Of a DNA stretch of 64,000 bases, positions 8,035 through 18,100 are shown one piece after another (the first letter of the stretch is position 1; the number at the start of each line of letters is the position of its first letter). The translations under genes and the position numbers were made by a program. The notes beneath the pieces were generated by a model that was not told where the DNA came from, made no database searches, and saw nothing but the letters and a program-made list of their open reading frames with translations. The DNA comes from Thermocatellispora tengchongensis (lineage in GTDB: Bacteria; Actinomycetota; Actinomycetes; Streptosporangiales; Streptosporangiaceae). The stretch lies in the NCBI RefSeq assembly GCF_014202315.1, contig NZ_JACHGN010000009.1, forward strand, positions 217,602-281,601, given 5' to 3'.

Positions 8035-8667
8035 ATGACGCACATTGTCTGGGATTGGAATGGCACGCTCTTCCACGACATCGACGCCGTCGTGGGAGCG
8101 ACCAACGAGGTGTTCCGCCCGTACGGGCTGGGCGCCATCACCACCGACGGCTTCCGCGAGGTGTACACGCGGCCGATCTGGGTGGCCTACGAGCGGATGC
8201 TCGGCCGCCCGCTGCACGAGGGCGAGTGGGAACACCTCGACGAGGGCTTCCACGAGCACTACCACCGGCTCATGCTGGAGTGCGACCTCGCCGCCGACAG
8301 CCGCCCCAGCCTCACCGCCTGGGAGCGGTCGGGCGGCACGCAGTCGCTGCTGTCCATGTGGGGCCACGAGCGGCTGGTGCCCAAGGTCGCCGAGTTCGGC
8401 ATCGACGTCCACTTCACCAGGATCGACGGGCTGCGCTCCGCCTCCGGCGGGCACAAGGCCGAGCACATGGTGGCCCACCTCGCCGCGCTCGACGTCGATC
8501 CCGCCGAGGTGCTGGTGATCGGCGACAGCGTGGACGACGCGCACGCCGCCATGCACGTCGGCGCGCGGGCCGTGCTCTACACCGGCGGCATGACCCGCCG
8601 CGCCGACCTGGAGGCGCTGGGCGTGCCGGTGGTGGACACGCTGACCGAGGCCCTCGACCACGCCTGA
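8035..8667 (+). CDS. HAD-superfamily phosphatase, phosphoglycolate phosphatase-like
   Basis: A 210-residue HAD protein whose motif I, IVWDWNGTLFHD, keeps the nucleophile Asp and has Asn at the second position, the DWNGTL form common in Gph-like phosphatases. The motif IV region reads VLVIGDSVDDAHAA. The start at ATG 8035 is chosen because motif I begins a few residues later. A TAGGCT box lies 10 bases upstream and no ribosome site is seen, so transcription may be leaderless. Substrate is unknown. Confidence 0.85.
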   Translation: MTHIVWDWNGTLFHDIDAVVGATNEVFRPYGLGAITTDGFREVYTRPIWVAYERMLGRPLHEGEWEHLDEGFHEHYHRLMLECDLAADSRPSLTAWERSGGTQSLLSMWGHERLVPKVAEFGIDVHFTRIDGLRSASGGHKAEHMVAHLAALDVDPAEVLVIGDSVDDAHAAMHVGARAVLYTGGMTRRADLEALGVPVVDTLTEALDHA

Positions 8668-8708
8668 CGGATACCGGTCTGTGGCGCGACCGCGGGCGCC
8701 GCGCCCGG

Positions 8709-8714
8709 TACGCT
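8709..8714 (+). promoter_or_regulatory. -10 box TACGCT of a leaderless promoter
   Basis: TACGCT ends six bases before the GTG at 8721, the spacing expected if transcription begins at the start codon. No ribosome site is present. Confidence 0.5.
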
Positions 8715-8720
8715 GAGCGC

Positions 8721-9497
8721 GTGATCACCGGCGTGCCCGCGCACGCCGGCCGCACCCCCCGGAGGCCCGCCATCGACCGCCGTCTGGTTCTGTGGAACAT
8801 CGACCTGACCCTGGTCGATGTGACCATCGTCACCCGCGACGCGTACGCCGAGGCGTTCCGCCAGGTGACGGGGCGCCCGCTGGTGAAGCTCGCGCCCGCC
8901 ATGGGCCGTCCCGACTCCGAGATCATCTTCGAGACGCTGGCCGTCAACGGCATCGTCGCGGAGGACGAGCACCTGCCCGCGTTCATCGCCGCGCTCACCA
9001 CCGCCTTCGCCGCCCGGCGCAAGCGGCTGGACCGCGAGGGCCGGATGATGCCCGGGGCCAAGGACGCGCTGAAGGCCGTGGCCCGCCTCGACGGCGTGGT
9101 GCAGTCGGTGCTCACCGGCACGATCAAGGGCAACGCGGTGCACAAGCTGGCCGCGTTCGGCCTGGACAAGCACGTCGACTTCGAGATCGGCGGCTACGGC
9201 GAGGAGGTCTACCCCAAGGCGACGCTGCTCCAGGTCGCCCAGGGCCGGGCCAAGCAGAAGTACGGCTGCGCGTTCACCGCCGCCAACACCGTGCTGATCG
9301 GCGACTCCACCCGCGACGTGCAGGCCGCCCGCATCGGCGGCGCCGGCATGATCGCGGTCGCCACCGGCCGGTCCACCCCGGCCGAGCTGACCGAGGCCGG
9401 GGCCGACATCGTGCTGCGCGACCTGGCCAACCCCTCCGAGGTGGTCGCCGCGATAGCCCGCCTGACCGCCGCCGGCACCCAGGTCGGCACGGGCTGA
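8721..9497 (+). CDS. HAD-superfamily protein with Asn at the nucleophile position
   Basis: A 258-residue HAD protein. Motif I reads LVLWNIDLTLVD; family members usually have WDIDGT or WDIDHT, so the nucleophilic Asp is Asn here while the second Asp is kept. The rest is intact: SVLTGTIKGN, the lysine near EEVYPKATLL, and VLIGDSTRDVQAA. The GTG 8721 start sits just after a leaderless -10 box. An Asn may make the protein inactive or slow, and might bind rather than cleave a phosphoester. Deamidation or database variation in this lineage cannot be judged here. Confidence 0.82.
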   Translation: MITGVPAHAGRTPRRPAIDRRLVLWNIDLTLVDVTIVTRDAYAEAFRQVTGRPLVKLAPAMGRPDSEIIFETLAVNGIVAEDEHLPAFIAALTTAFAARRKRLDREGRMMPGAKDALKAVARLDGVVQSVLTGTIKGNAVHKLAAFGLDKHVDFEIGGYGEEVYPKATLLQVAQGRAKQKYGCAFTAANTVLIGDSTRDVQAARIGGAGMIAVATGRSTPAELTEAGADIVLRDLANPSEVVAAIARLTAAGTQVGTG

Positions 9498-9523
9498 CCC
9501 CCGCGCCGCTATCGTGGCCGGTT

Positions 9524-10453
9524 GTGGACCTGGTGCGGCACCTGTACTACTTCACCGTGGTCGCCGAGGAGCTGCACTTCGGCAACGCCGCCGTCCGGCT
9601 CGGCATGGCCCAGCCCCCGCTCAGCCAGCGGATCAAGCGGCTGGAGGAGGAGCTGGGCGTACGGCTGTTCGACCGTTCCGGGCGCCAGGTCCGGCTGACC
9701 GAGGCCGGGCGGCTGCTGCTCGGCGAGGCCCGCGAGATCGTCGCCCGCGTGGAGCGGCTGCGCGCCCTGGCCCGCGACGGCGCGGCGGGCGCGGCGCTGC
9801 GGGCCGCGGTGCCGCCCGACCTGGGCGCGCCGGTGATCGGCGCGCTGGTGGCCGGCTTCAGGGAGGCCGCGCCCGGCGTACGCCTGGCGCCGGCCGAGAT
9901 GTGGACCGCCGACCAGGTGACCGCGCTGGCCGAGGGCGCGCTCGACGTCGGCGTGGTACGCCACCCGGTCACCGCGCCCGGCCTGGCCTTCGGCCCGGTG
10001 CTGGTGCAGACGCCCGGCGTGATCCTGCCCGAGGACGACCCCCTGGCCGCCGCGTCCACCGTGCACCTCGCCGACCTCGCCGGGCGCGATCTGGTGCTGT
10101 TCCCGCGCGACGGCGAACCCGGGGCGCACGCCGAGACCGTCGCCGAGTGCCGCCGCCACGGCTACGTGCCGGAGGTCGTGCACGACGGCGTCACGCTGGG
10201 CCTGGTGCTGGCCGGGTCGGCGGTCGCGCTCGGCCCGCCGGCCGAGCTGGCGGGCGTACGCTGGCGCCCGCTGCTCGGCGCGCCGATCGCCTGGCGGGTC
10301 TCGGCCGCGTGGCGGACCCGGAACGAGGCGGTGTCGGCGTTCGCCGCGGTCGCGCAGCGCGTGCTGAAGGAGGAGGCCGGAATGACCGACGAGGGCGCCG
10401 CGCCGCCCAGGCGCGTCACGGCCCTCCGCCCCGCCACCGGGTTCCTGGCATGA
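9524..10453 (+). CDS. LysR-family transcriptional regulator
   Basis: A 309-residue regulator. The winged helix is in residues 1-60 (HLYYFTVVAEELHFGNAAVRL...QPPLSQRIKRLEEELG), followed by a periplasmic-binding-like effector domain. GTG 9524 is preceded by TATCGT eight bases upstream, suggesting a leaderless message. Its stop overlaps the start of the beta-lactamase-fold gene by four bases (ATGA), so both are probably one transcript. This differs from the divergent ampR/ampC layout. The effector is unknown. Confidence 0.9.
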   Translation: MDLVRHLYYFTVVAEELHFGNAAVRLGMAQPPLSQRIKRLEEELGVRLFDRSGRQVRLTEAGRLLLGEAREIVARVERLRALARDGAAGAALRAAVPPDLGAPVIGALVAGFREAAPGVRLAPAEMWTADQVTALAEGALDVGVVRHPVTAPGLAFGPVLVQTPGVILPEDDPLAAASTVHLADLAGRDLVLFPRDGEPGAHAETVAECRRHGYVPEVVHDGVTLGLVLAGSAVALGPPAELAGVRWRPLLGAPIAWRVSAAWRTRNEAVSAFAAVAQRVLKEEAGMTDEGAAPPRRVTALRPATGFLA

Positions 10454-11403
10454 GCACCGGCCCCGGCGCGAGCCCTGTCCACGGCGCGAGCCCTGTTCCC
10501 GGCGCCGGCCCCGGCGCGAGCCCCGTCCCCGTTCCCGGCGTGAGCGCCGGCAAGGGCGGCTTCGACGCGCTGTTCCGGGCGGCCGGGGTCACCGGGTGGC
10601 TGCACGCCCTGGACGTGGACACCGGGCGGGTGGTGGAGTCGGGCGGCGACGTGCCGGTGCCGACCGCGTCGGTGTTCAAGCTGCCGCTGCTCGTCGCCTT
10701 CTGCCGGGCGGCCGACGCGGGCCGGCTCGATCCGGCCGAGCGGGTCACCGTGCCGGCCGCCGCGCGCGTCTTCGGCCCCACCGGCATCTCGGCGATGCTG
10801 GACGACGTGACCATGAGCCTGCGCGACCTGGCGTACCTGATGATCGCGGTGAGCGACAACACGGCCGCCGACGCGCTGGTCGCGAGGGTGGGCCTGGACG
10901 CGGTCAACGCCGCGCTCGCCGACCTCGGGCTGCGGCGCACGGTCGTCGAGCACGACTGCGCCGGCATGTTCGCGCGCATGGCCGAGGACACCGGCGGCGA
11001 GTGGCCGGTCACCGACCCCGATGTGATCGCCCGGCTGCGGGTGCTCGACCCGGCCCGCACCAACCGCAGCACCCCCAGGGAGACCGCCGAACTGCTCGCC
11101 ATGATCTGGCGCGACGAGGCCGCCGGCCCGGAGTCGTGCGCGTGGATGCGCCGGCTGCTCGGCCTCCAGGTGTGGCCGCACCGGCTGTCGTCCGGCTTCC
11201 CCTACGACGACGTGTCGGTCAGCGGCAAGACCGGCACCCTGCCCACCCTGCGCGCCGAGGTGGGCGTCGTCGAGTACCCCGACGGCGGCAGGTACGCCGT
11301 GGCCGTCTTCACCCGCTCCTTCAGCCCCGCCCTGAACCAGCCGCGCGCCGACGCGGTGATCGGCACCGCCGCCCGCATGGCGGTCGATCGCCTGCGGGGA
11401 TAG
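10450..11403 (+). CDS. Class A beta-lactamase-fold serine hydrolase
   Basis: A 317-residue protein with SVFK at 74-77 (nucleophile and lysine), SDN at 135-137 and KTG in SVSGKTGTL. The canonical omega-loop ExxLN of class A enzymes is not seen; the equivalent stretch before STPRE reads LDPARTNR. There is no signal peptide. The N-terminal 35 residues are a Gly/Ala/Ser/Pro-rich stretch with GASPV repeated three times. Without a secretion signal and the deacylating Glu, it may not be a true beta-lactamase; a cytosolic amidase or esterase role is possible. It overlaps the LysR gene by four bases. Confidence 0.85.
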   Translation: MSTGPGASPVHGASPVPGAGPGASPVPVPGVSAGKGGFDALFRAAGVTGWLHALDVDTGRVVESGGDVPVPTASVFKLPLLVAFCRAADAGRLDPAERVTVPAAARVFGPTGISAMLDDVTMSLRDLAYLMIAVSDNTAADALVARVGLDAVNAALADLGLRRTVVEHDCAGMFARMAEDTGGEWPVTDPDVIARLRVLDPARTNRSTPRETAELLAMIWRDEAAGPESCAWMRRLLGLQVWPHRLSSGFPYDDVSVSGKTGTLPTLRAEVGVVEYPDGGRYAVAVFTRSFSPALNQPRADAVIGTAARMAVDRLRG

Positions 11404-11458
11404 TCCACACAGGGGGGCCGATGGTGACTTCCGTCCGGCCTCACACAAAGATGGGGGC

Positions 11459-13378
11459 ATGGCTGAGGAAGGCGCGCTGCTGTGGGAACCGACCGACGAG
11501 GTCGTCCGCAATTCCAAGATCACCAGCTACATGGCATGGCTCGGCCGCACCGGCGGCTACGAGGACCTGTGGGAGTGGTCCGTGGCCAACCCCGCGGACT
11601 TCTGGAGCTCCATCTGGGACTACTTCGACGTCGCCGGCGAGCGTGGTGACGGGCCCGTCCTCAATGGGACGATGCCGAAGGCCGAATGGTTCGCCGGATC
11701 GGCCGTCAACTACGCGGAGAACGCGCTTCGTCACGCCGAGGCCACTCCCGGCCGTACGGCGGTGGTCTTCCGCGGCGAGGACGGCGCCCGCGGCACCCTC
11801 ACCTTCGCCGAGCTGCGCGAGGAGGTGGCGCGGGTGCGCGCCGGGCTGGTCCGGCTCGGCGTGGGCCGCGGCGACCGGGTGGCCGCGTACGTGCCCAACA
11901 TCGCCGAGGCGCTGATCGCGTTCCTGGCCGTGTCCTCGCTCGGCGCGATCTGGTCCTCCTGCTCGCCCGACTTCGGCGCGCCCAGCGTCACCGACCGGTT
12001 CAGCCAGATCGAGCCGGTCGTGCTGATCGCGGTGGACGGCTACCGCTACAACGGCAAGGTCTACGACCGCACCCAGGCCGTCCGCGACATCGCCGCCAAG
12101 CTGCCCTCGCTGCGCACCACGGTCTGGATCCCGCGCGTGGGCGCCGAGCTGCCCGAGGACGCCGCGACCTGGGCCGAGCTGCGTGCCGAGAGCGCGCCGA
12201 TGGCCTACGAGCGGGTGCCGTTCGGCCACCCGCTGTGGATCGTCTACTCCAGCGGCACCACCGGCCTGCCCAAGCCCATCGTGCACGGCCACGGCGGCAT
12301 CGTCCTGGAACACCTCAAGGCGATCTCCTTCCACCAGGACCTCGGCCCCGACGACGTGTTCTTCTGGTACACCACGACCGGCTGGATGATGTGGAACTAC
12401 CTCATCGGCGGCCTGCTGGTCGGCTGCACCGTGGTGCTGTACGACGGCAGCGCCAACCACCCCGGCACCGACGTGCTGTGGAACCTGGTCGCCGAGGAGG
12501 GCGTGACCTACTTCGGCACCGGCGCGCCGTACATCACCGCGTCCATGAAGGCCGGGCTGAAGCCCAGCGGCCTGGACCGCCTGCGCGGCCTCGGCTCCAC
12601 CGGCTCGCCGCTGCCGCCCGAGGGCTTCGACTGGGTGTACTCCGACGTCAAGCCGGACGTCCAGCTCGGCTCGTTCTCCGGCGGCACCGACGTGTGCACC
12701 GGCTTCGTGGGCGCGGTCCCGCTGCTGCCGGTGCGCTCCGGCGTCATCCCGTGCCGCTGCCTGGGCGCCAGTGTCGAGTCGTACGACCCGGCGGGCAAGC
12801 CCCTGATCGGCGAGGTCGGCGAGCTGGTCATCACCGCCCCGATGCCGTCGATGCCGGTCATGTTCTGGAACGACCCCGAGGGCGAGCGCTACCGCGACAG
12901 CTACTTCGCCGAGTACCCGGGGGTGTGGCGGCACGGCGACTGGATCAAGATCCTCCCGGACGGCGGCTGCGTGATCTACGGCCGCTCCGACTCCACCCTC
13001 AACCGCGGCGGCGTCCGCATGGGCACCAGCGAGTTCTACCGCGTCGTCGAGCGGTTCGAGGAGATCGCCGACAGCCTGGTGATCGACACCGGCCAGCTCG
13101 GCCAGGAGGGCCGCCTGCTGCTGTACGTGGCCATGGCCCCCGGCGCCGCCCTGACCGACGACCTCGTCGCCGCCCTGCGCACGGCCCTGCGCACGGAGCT
13201 GTCCCCCCGCCACGTCCCCGACATGATCCGCGAGGTCCCCGGCATCCCCCGCACCCTGTCGGGCAAGAAGCTGGAGGTCCCCGTCCGCAAGATCCTCCAG
13301 GGCACCCCCGTGGAGAAGGCCGCCAACCCCGACGCCATGGCCAACCCCGAGGTCCTGACCCACTTCGTCCCCGAGTAG
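11459..13378 (+). CDS. Acetoacetyl-CoA synthetase
   Basis: A 639-residue member of the ANL superfamily, matching the length and start of acetoacetate-CoA ligases (about 650). It activates acetoacetate with ATP and CoA. The N-terminal ACAS_N segment includes YEDLWEWSV and FWSSIWDYF. The P-loop motif is IVYSSGTTGLPKPIVH, and the C-terminal lid holds the acylatable lysine region GIPRTLSGKKLEVPVRK. The ATG 11459 has only a G-rich stretch before it. It stands alone and converges with the FAD gene, with three bases between the stops. Confidence 0.93.
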   Translation: MAEEGALLWEPTDEVVRNSKITSYMAWLGRTGGYEDLWEWSVANPADFWSSIWDYFDVAGERGDGPVLNGTMPKAEWFAGSAVNYAENALRHAEATPGRTAVVFRGEDGARGTLTFAELREEVARVRAGLVRLGVGRGDRVAAYVPNIAEALIAFLAVSSLGAIWSSCSPDFGAPSVTDRFSQIEPVVLIAVDGYRYNGKVYDRTQAVRDIAAKLPSLRTTVWIPRVGAELPEDAATWAELRAESAPMAYERVPFGHPLWIVYSSGTTGLPKPIVHGHGGIVLEHLKAISFHQDLGPDDVFFWYTTTGWMMWNYLIGGLLVGCTVVLYDGSANHPGTDVLWNLVAEEGVTYFGTGAPYITASMKAGLKPSGLDRLRGLGSTGSPLPPEGFDWVYSDVKPDVQLGSFSGGTDVCTGFVGAVPLLPVRSGVIPCRCLGASVESYDPAGKPLIGEVGELVITAPMPSMPVMFWNDPEGERYRDSYFAEYPGVWRHGDWIKILPDGGCVIYGRSDSTLNRGGVRMGTSEFYRVVERFEEIADSLVIDTGQLGQEGRLLLYVAMAPGAALTDDLVAALRTALRTELSPRHVPDMIREVPGIPRTLSGKKLEVPVRKILQGTPVEKAANPDAMANPEVLTHFVPE

Positions 13379-13381
13379 CCC

Positions 13382-14857
13382 TCAGATCGCCTGCGGGAAG
13401 CGGAAGCGGCGGGCCGGGTCGTACTTCGCCTTGATCCGGGCGAGGCGGGGCGCGTTCGGCCCGTAGTACGCCGTGCGCCAGCCGGTCAGCTTGGGGTCGA
13501 TGTAGTTGACGTAGGCGTGGTGGCCGAAGTGCGGGGTCATGGCCGCGTGGGCGTCGCGGAGCCAGGCGGCGCGGCCCGCCCGGTGGGCGTAGTACTGGAC
13601 GCTGAAGACGGCGGCGCGGTGGGGGAAGGCGGTGGCCTGCGGCCCGACCCGGCCCACCGCGCCGCCGAGGGCGTCCAGGAGTACGGCGTGGTCGCCGGGG
13701 GCCGCGACCTTGGCGACCAGGGTGGCGATCCCGGCGGACGACAGGGGGCGGTAGGCGATGTGCGACTTGGCCTCGAAGGTGTCGCGGACGAGCCTGCCGT
13801 CGCGGGTCTGGCCGGGCAGGGAGCCGGGGAGGTGGCACTGGGAGACCGAGTACGACGAGCAGCCCGCCATGATCATCATCGCCTGGCGGTAGGAGGTCGC
13901 CCGGACGTAGCGGCTGGAGGTGGCGCCGATGCGGCCGGCCAGGCGGTCGAGCAGGTTCTCGCAGGCCGCCCTGCCGCCCAGGTACAGGCCGCCGACCTGG
14001 ACCGCGGGGCCGCCGCCCTCGCGGGTGAGGTGCAGGTTGGACCACAGGGCGTCGGGGGCCGCCGGAGCCCACTTCTGCCACTCGGCCACCACCTTGCGGG
14101 CCTTCGCCCAGGGCCAGCGCAGGAAGAAGACCGTGACCTCGCGGATCGGGTGGGTGCGGAAGGTGAAGGAGGTCGCCACGCCGAAGTTGCCGCCACCGCC
14201 GCCGCGCGAGGCCCAGTACAGGTCGGCGTTGTGGTTCGCGTCACAGGTGAGCGTGGCGCCCGAGGCGGTGACGATCCGCACCGACTCCAGCACGTCGCAG
14301 GTCAGGCCGTACTTCCTGGACACGACCCCGATGCCGCCGCCCAGGGCGAGGCCGCTGACGCCGACGGTGGGGCACGAGCCCGCCGGGATGCTGACGCCCG
14401 AGGCGGCGAGGCGGTCGTAGACGTCGATGAGCTTGGCCCCGGCGCCGACCACCGCGCGGCCGGAGGAGTGGCGCACCGAGCGCATGGGGGAGACGTCGAT
14501 CACCAGGCCGGTGCCGGTGGACCAGCCCGCGTAGGAGTGGCCGCCTGAGCGGACCGCGAGCGGCACGTCGTACCGGGTGGCGAAGCGCACGCACTCGGCC
14601 ACGTCCGCGTCGTTCGCGCAGTACGCGATGCCGGCCGGGCGCACGTCGTCGAAGGCCGGGTTGTACAGCCGCCGCGCGGCGCCGTAGGAGGCGTCTCCGG
14701 GGCGGACGAGGCGCCCGTCGAGTCCTCGGCCCAGGGCGGCCCAGTCGGCCGGTCTGGGGGCGCTGAGGGCCGCCAGGGGGCCGCCGCCGAGAGGTAAGGC
14801 CGCCGCCAGGGGCGCGAACGCGGTGAGGCGGAGGAAATCGCGGCGGTCGGACGGCAT
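13382..14857 (-). CDS. Tat-exported FAD-linked oxidoreductase, berberine-bridge-enzyme type
   Basis: A 491-residue flavoprotein. The N-terminus MPSDRRDFLRL is a twin-arginine signal. The PCMH FAD domain has RSGGHSYAGWSTGTG, with the His that binds FAD covalently, and GSCPTVGVSGLALGGGIG, whose Cys matches the second covalent link in BBE-like oxidases. The C-terminus ends with the BBE segment (NYIDPKL...YYGPNAPRLARIKAKYDP). It probably oxidises sugars or secondary metabolites outside the cell. The start at 14857 is preferred over 14884 because GGGGAG lies just upstream and the Tat motif follows. Confidence 0.9.
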   Translation of the reverse strand: MPSDRRDFLRLTAFAPLAAALPLGGGPLAALSAPRPADWAALGRGLDGRLVRPGDASYGAARRLYNPAFDDVRPAGIAYCANDADVAECVRFATRYDVPLAVRSGGHSYAGWSTGTGLVIDVSPMRSVRHSSGRAVVGAGAKLIDVYDRLAASGVSIPAGSCPTVGVSGLALGGGIGVVSRKYGLTCDVLESVRIVTASGATLTCDANHNADLYWASRGGGGGNFGVATSFTFRTHPIREVTVFFLRWPWAKARKVVAEWQKWAPAAPDALWSNLHLTREGGGPAVQVGGLYLGGRAACENLLDRLAGRIGATSSRYVRATSYRQAMMIMAGCSSYSVSQCHLPGSLPGQTRDGRLVRDTFEAKSHIAYRPLSSAGIATLVAKVAAPGDHAVLLDALGGAVGRVGPQATAFPHRAAVFSVQYYAHRAGRAAWLRDAHAAMTPHFGHHAYVNYIDPKLTGWRTAYYGPNAPRLARIKAKYDPARRFRFPQAI

Positions 14858-15180
14858 GAAGGGCTCCCCAAAGGACAGTGACACCGCATGGTGAGACGTA
14901 CGGATGCGACGCCGGGTTGGTCACAGATCCGTCACCTCTGGGAGACGGGTCACGTTGACGGCGTCCTTGATTTCGGGTGATATCGGTACGGCGAACAACC
15001 CGGTCAAGGGCGACCGGGACCGATTGGGGGGCTACTTGGTGGACTCGCCGTGGTCCGGCACGGGATCATGACCGTGGCCGATGCCCCCTCCTCCCCTCCG
15101 CGCCGTGATCGTCGCGCGCGGGCGCGCGAGGAACACACCCGATGACAAGGCGACATCCCTCACAAAGGAGTGAGAGCGAC
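14858..15180. other. Divergent intergenic region before glutamate dehydrogenase
   Basis: This stretch of 323 bases carries no gene. It holds the ribosome site of the FAD gene at its left end and a good promoter at 14955-14983 facing right. The remaining ~190 bases would be an untranslated leader of the dehydrogenase gene, with an alternating GC tract around 15114-15128 that could fold. I see no riboswitch class that I recognise. Confidence 0.6.
14955..14983 (+). promoter_or_regulatory. Sigma-70-type promoter of the glutamate dehydrogenase gene
   Basis: TTGACG (14955-14960) and TGATAT (14978-14983) are separated by 17 bases. Transcription from here would give a leader of roughly 190 bases before ATG 15181. 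Confidence 0.65.
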
Positions 15181-18100
15181 ATGCCCCTCGAAGAGGCGAA
15201 GGACGAGCTGCTGCGGAGCGCGGCCACGATGTGCGCGCAGACGCCCGGCAGCGAGCACGTGGGCGTGGAGGAGGCGCTCGGCTACCTGCGCACGTACTAT
15301 CGGCATGTCGCGCCGGAGGATCTGCTCGACCGCAATCCCGTGGACGTCTACGGCCCGGCGATGGCGCACCGCCAGCTCGCCGAGCACCGTCCCCAGGGCC
15401 GGGCCCTGGTGCGCGCCTACACCCCCACCCTGGAGGAGAACGGCTGGGACCCGGGACACTCCGTGGTCGAGGTCGTCACCGACGACATGCCGTTCCTGGT
15501 CGACTCGGTGACCATGGAGCTCGACCGGCACCAGATCGGCACCCACCTGGTCGTGCACCCCCAGATGCGGGTACGCCGCGACATCACCGGCAAGATGCTC
15601 GGCCCCGGCCAGGACGACGTGACCGGGCAGATCACGGCCGAGTCGTGGATGCACCTGGAGATCGACAGGCAGGCCGACGGCGAGGTGCTGAAGCGGCTGG
15701 AGTCCGACCTGCAGCGGGTGCTGGCCGACGTGCGCTACGCGGTCGAGGACTTCCCCAAGATGCGGGCCCTGGCGCTCCAGGCGGCCGAGGACGCCTCGGT
15801 GAACCCGCCGCCGCTTGAGCCGGCCGAGGTCGAGGACAGCCTCGACCTGCTGCGCTGGCTCGCCGACGGGCACTTCACCTTCCTGGGCTACCGCGAGTAC
15901 CGGCTGGAGCAGTCGCAGGACGGCGAGACGCTGCGCGCGGTGCCGGGCACCGGGCTCGGCATCCTGCGCGCCGACAAGGCCGGCTCCGACAGCTTCGCCG
16001 CCATGCCGGCCGAACTGCGCGCCAAGGCCCGCGAGAAGCAGATGCTGATCATCACCAAGGGCAACACCCGCGCCACCGTGCACCGCCCGGCGTACCTCGA
16101 CTACGTGGGCGTGAAGGTGTTCGGGGCCGACGGCGAGGTGGTGGGGGAGCGGCGCTTCCTGGGCCTGTTCACGCACGTCGCCTACAACGAGTCGATCTCC
16201 CGCATCCCGGTGCTGCGCCGCAAGCTGGCCGGGGTGCTGGCGGCGGCCGGCCTGACCCCCGAGAGCCACGACGGCAAGGACCTGATCGAGGAGCTGGAGT
16301 CGTTCCCGCGCTCGGAGCTGTTCCAGATCTCGGTGGAGGAGCTGCTGCCGATCGCGCGCGGCGTGCTGCGGCTGCGCGAGCGCAAGCAGCTCCGGCTGTT
16401 CCTGCGCCGCGACGACTACGGCCGCTACATCTCCTGCCTGATCTACCTGCCGCGCGAGCGCTACACCACCAAGATCCGGCTGCGCATGCAGGAGATCCTG
16501 ATGAGCGCGCTGGGCGGGTCCACGCTCGACTACAGCGCCATGATCGGTGAGTCAGCGCTGGCGCGGCTGCACGTGATGATCCGCGGCGAGCGCGGCCGGC
16601 CGCTGCCCGCCACCGGGGTGGACCTGGAGGATCTGGAGGTACGCCTGGCGCGGGCGACCCGCTCGTGGGAGGACGACCTGGTCGAGGCGATCACCGAGCT
16701 GTGCTCGGAGGAGGAGGCCCCCGCGCTCATCCGGCGCTACCAGGCGGCCTTCTCCGAGGGGTACAAGGCCGACTTCCCGCCCCGCATGGCCGTGGCCGAC
16801 CTGCGCAAGCTGGAGGCCCTGGCGGGCACGCCCGACGAGATCGCGCTCAACCTGTACGAGCCGTACGACGCCGTCGAGGGCGAGCGCCGGCTGAAGATCT
16901 ACCGGCTGGAGCGGCCGATCTCGCTGTCCCACGTGCTGCCGCTGCTGCAGCGGCTGGGCGTCGAGGTCGTGGACGAGCGTCCGTACGAGGTGGACCGTGA
17001 CAACGACCCGGCCACCAAGAACGCCTGGATCTACGACTTCGGGCTGCGCTACAAGCCCTCGGAGCAGGTGCCCAAGGAGGAGTTCAAGGGCCTGTTCCAG
17101 GACGCGTTCCTGGCGCTGTGGCGCGGCGAGGTGGAGCCCGACGGGTTCAACGCGCTGGTGCTGGCGGCCGGGCTCACCTGGGAGGAGGCCGGCATCCTGC
17201 GGGCGTACGCGAAGTACCTGCGCCAGGCCGGCACGACCTTCAGCCAGCAGTACATGCAGCACGTCCTGCTCGGCAACGTACGGCTGGCGCGGCTGCTGGT
17301 GCGGCTGTTCGAGGCCAGGCTCGACCCCAAGCGGGGCGAGGAGGTGCGCGACGAGCTGTGCGAGGCGCTGACCGAGGAGATCCTCAGCGCCCTGGACGAC
17401 GTGGCGTCGCTGGACGAGGACCGCATCCTGCGGGCGTACCTGGAGATGATCCAGGCCACGCTGCGCACCAACTACTTCCAGCGCGACGGCGCGGGGCGGC
17501 GCAAGCCGTACCTGGCGCTGAAGTTCGACCCCGAGGCGATCAGCGTGCTGCCGCTGCCGCGGCCCAAGTTCGAGATCTTCGTGTACTCGCCGCGGGTCGA
17601 GGGCGTGCACCTGCGCTTCGGCAAGGTGGCGCGGGGCGGGCTGCGCTGGTCGGACCGGATGGAGGACTACCGCACCGAGATCCTGGGGCTGGTCAAGGCG
17701 CAGATGGTGAAAAATACCGTCATCGTGCCTACTGGGTCTAAAGGCGGATTTGTTGTGAAGCGTCCGCCGGAGTCCGGTTCGCGGGAGGAGGTGCTGGCCG
17801 AGGGCATCGCCTGCTACCGCATGTTCATCTCCGGCCTGCTCGACCTGACCGACAACCTGGTGGACAACCAGGTGGTGCCGCCGAAGGACGTGGTGCGCCG
17901 CGACGGCGACGACACCTACCTCGTCGTGGCGGCCGACAAGGGCACCGCGACGTTCTCCGACATCGCCAACCAGGTCGCCCAGGACTACGGCTTCTGGCTC
18001 GGCGACGCCTTCGCCTCCGGCGGCTCCATCGGCTACGACCACAAGGCGATGGGCATCACCGCGCGCGGCGCGTGGGAGTCGGTGAAGTACCACTTCCGCA

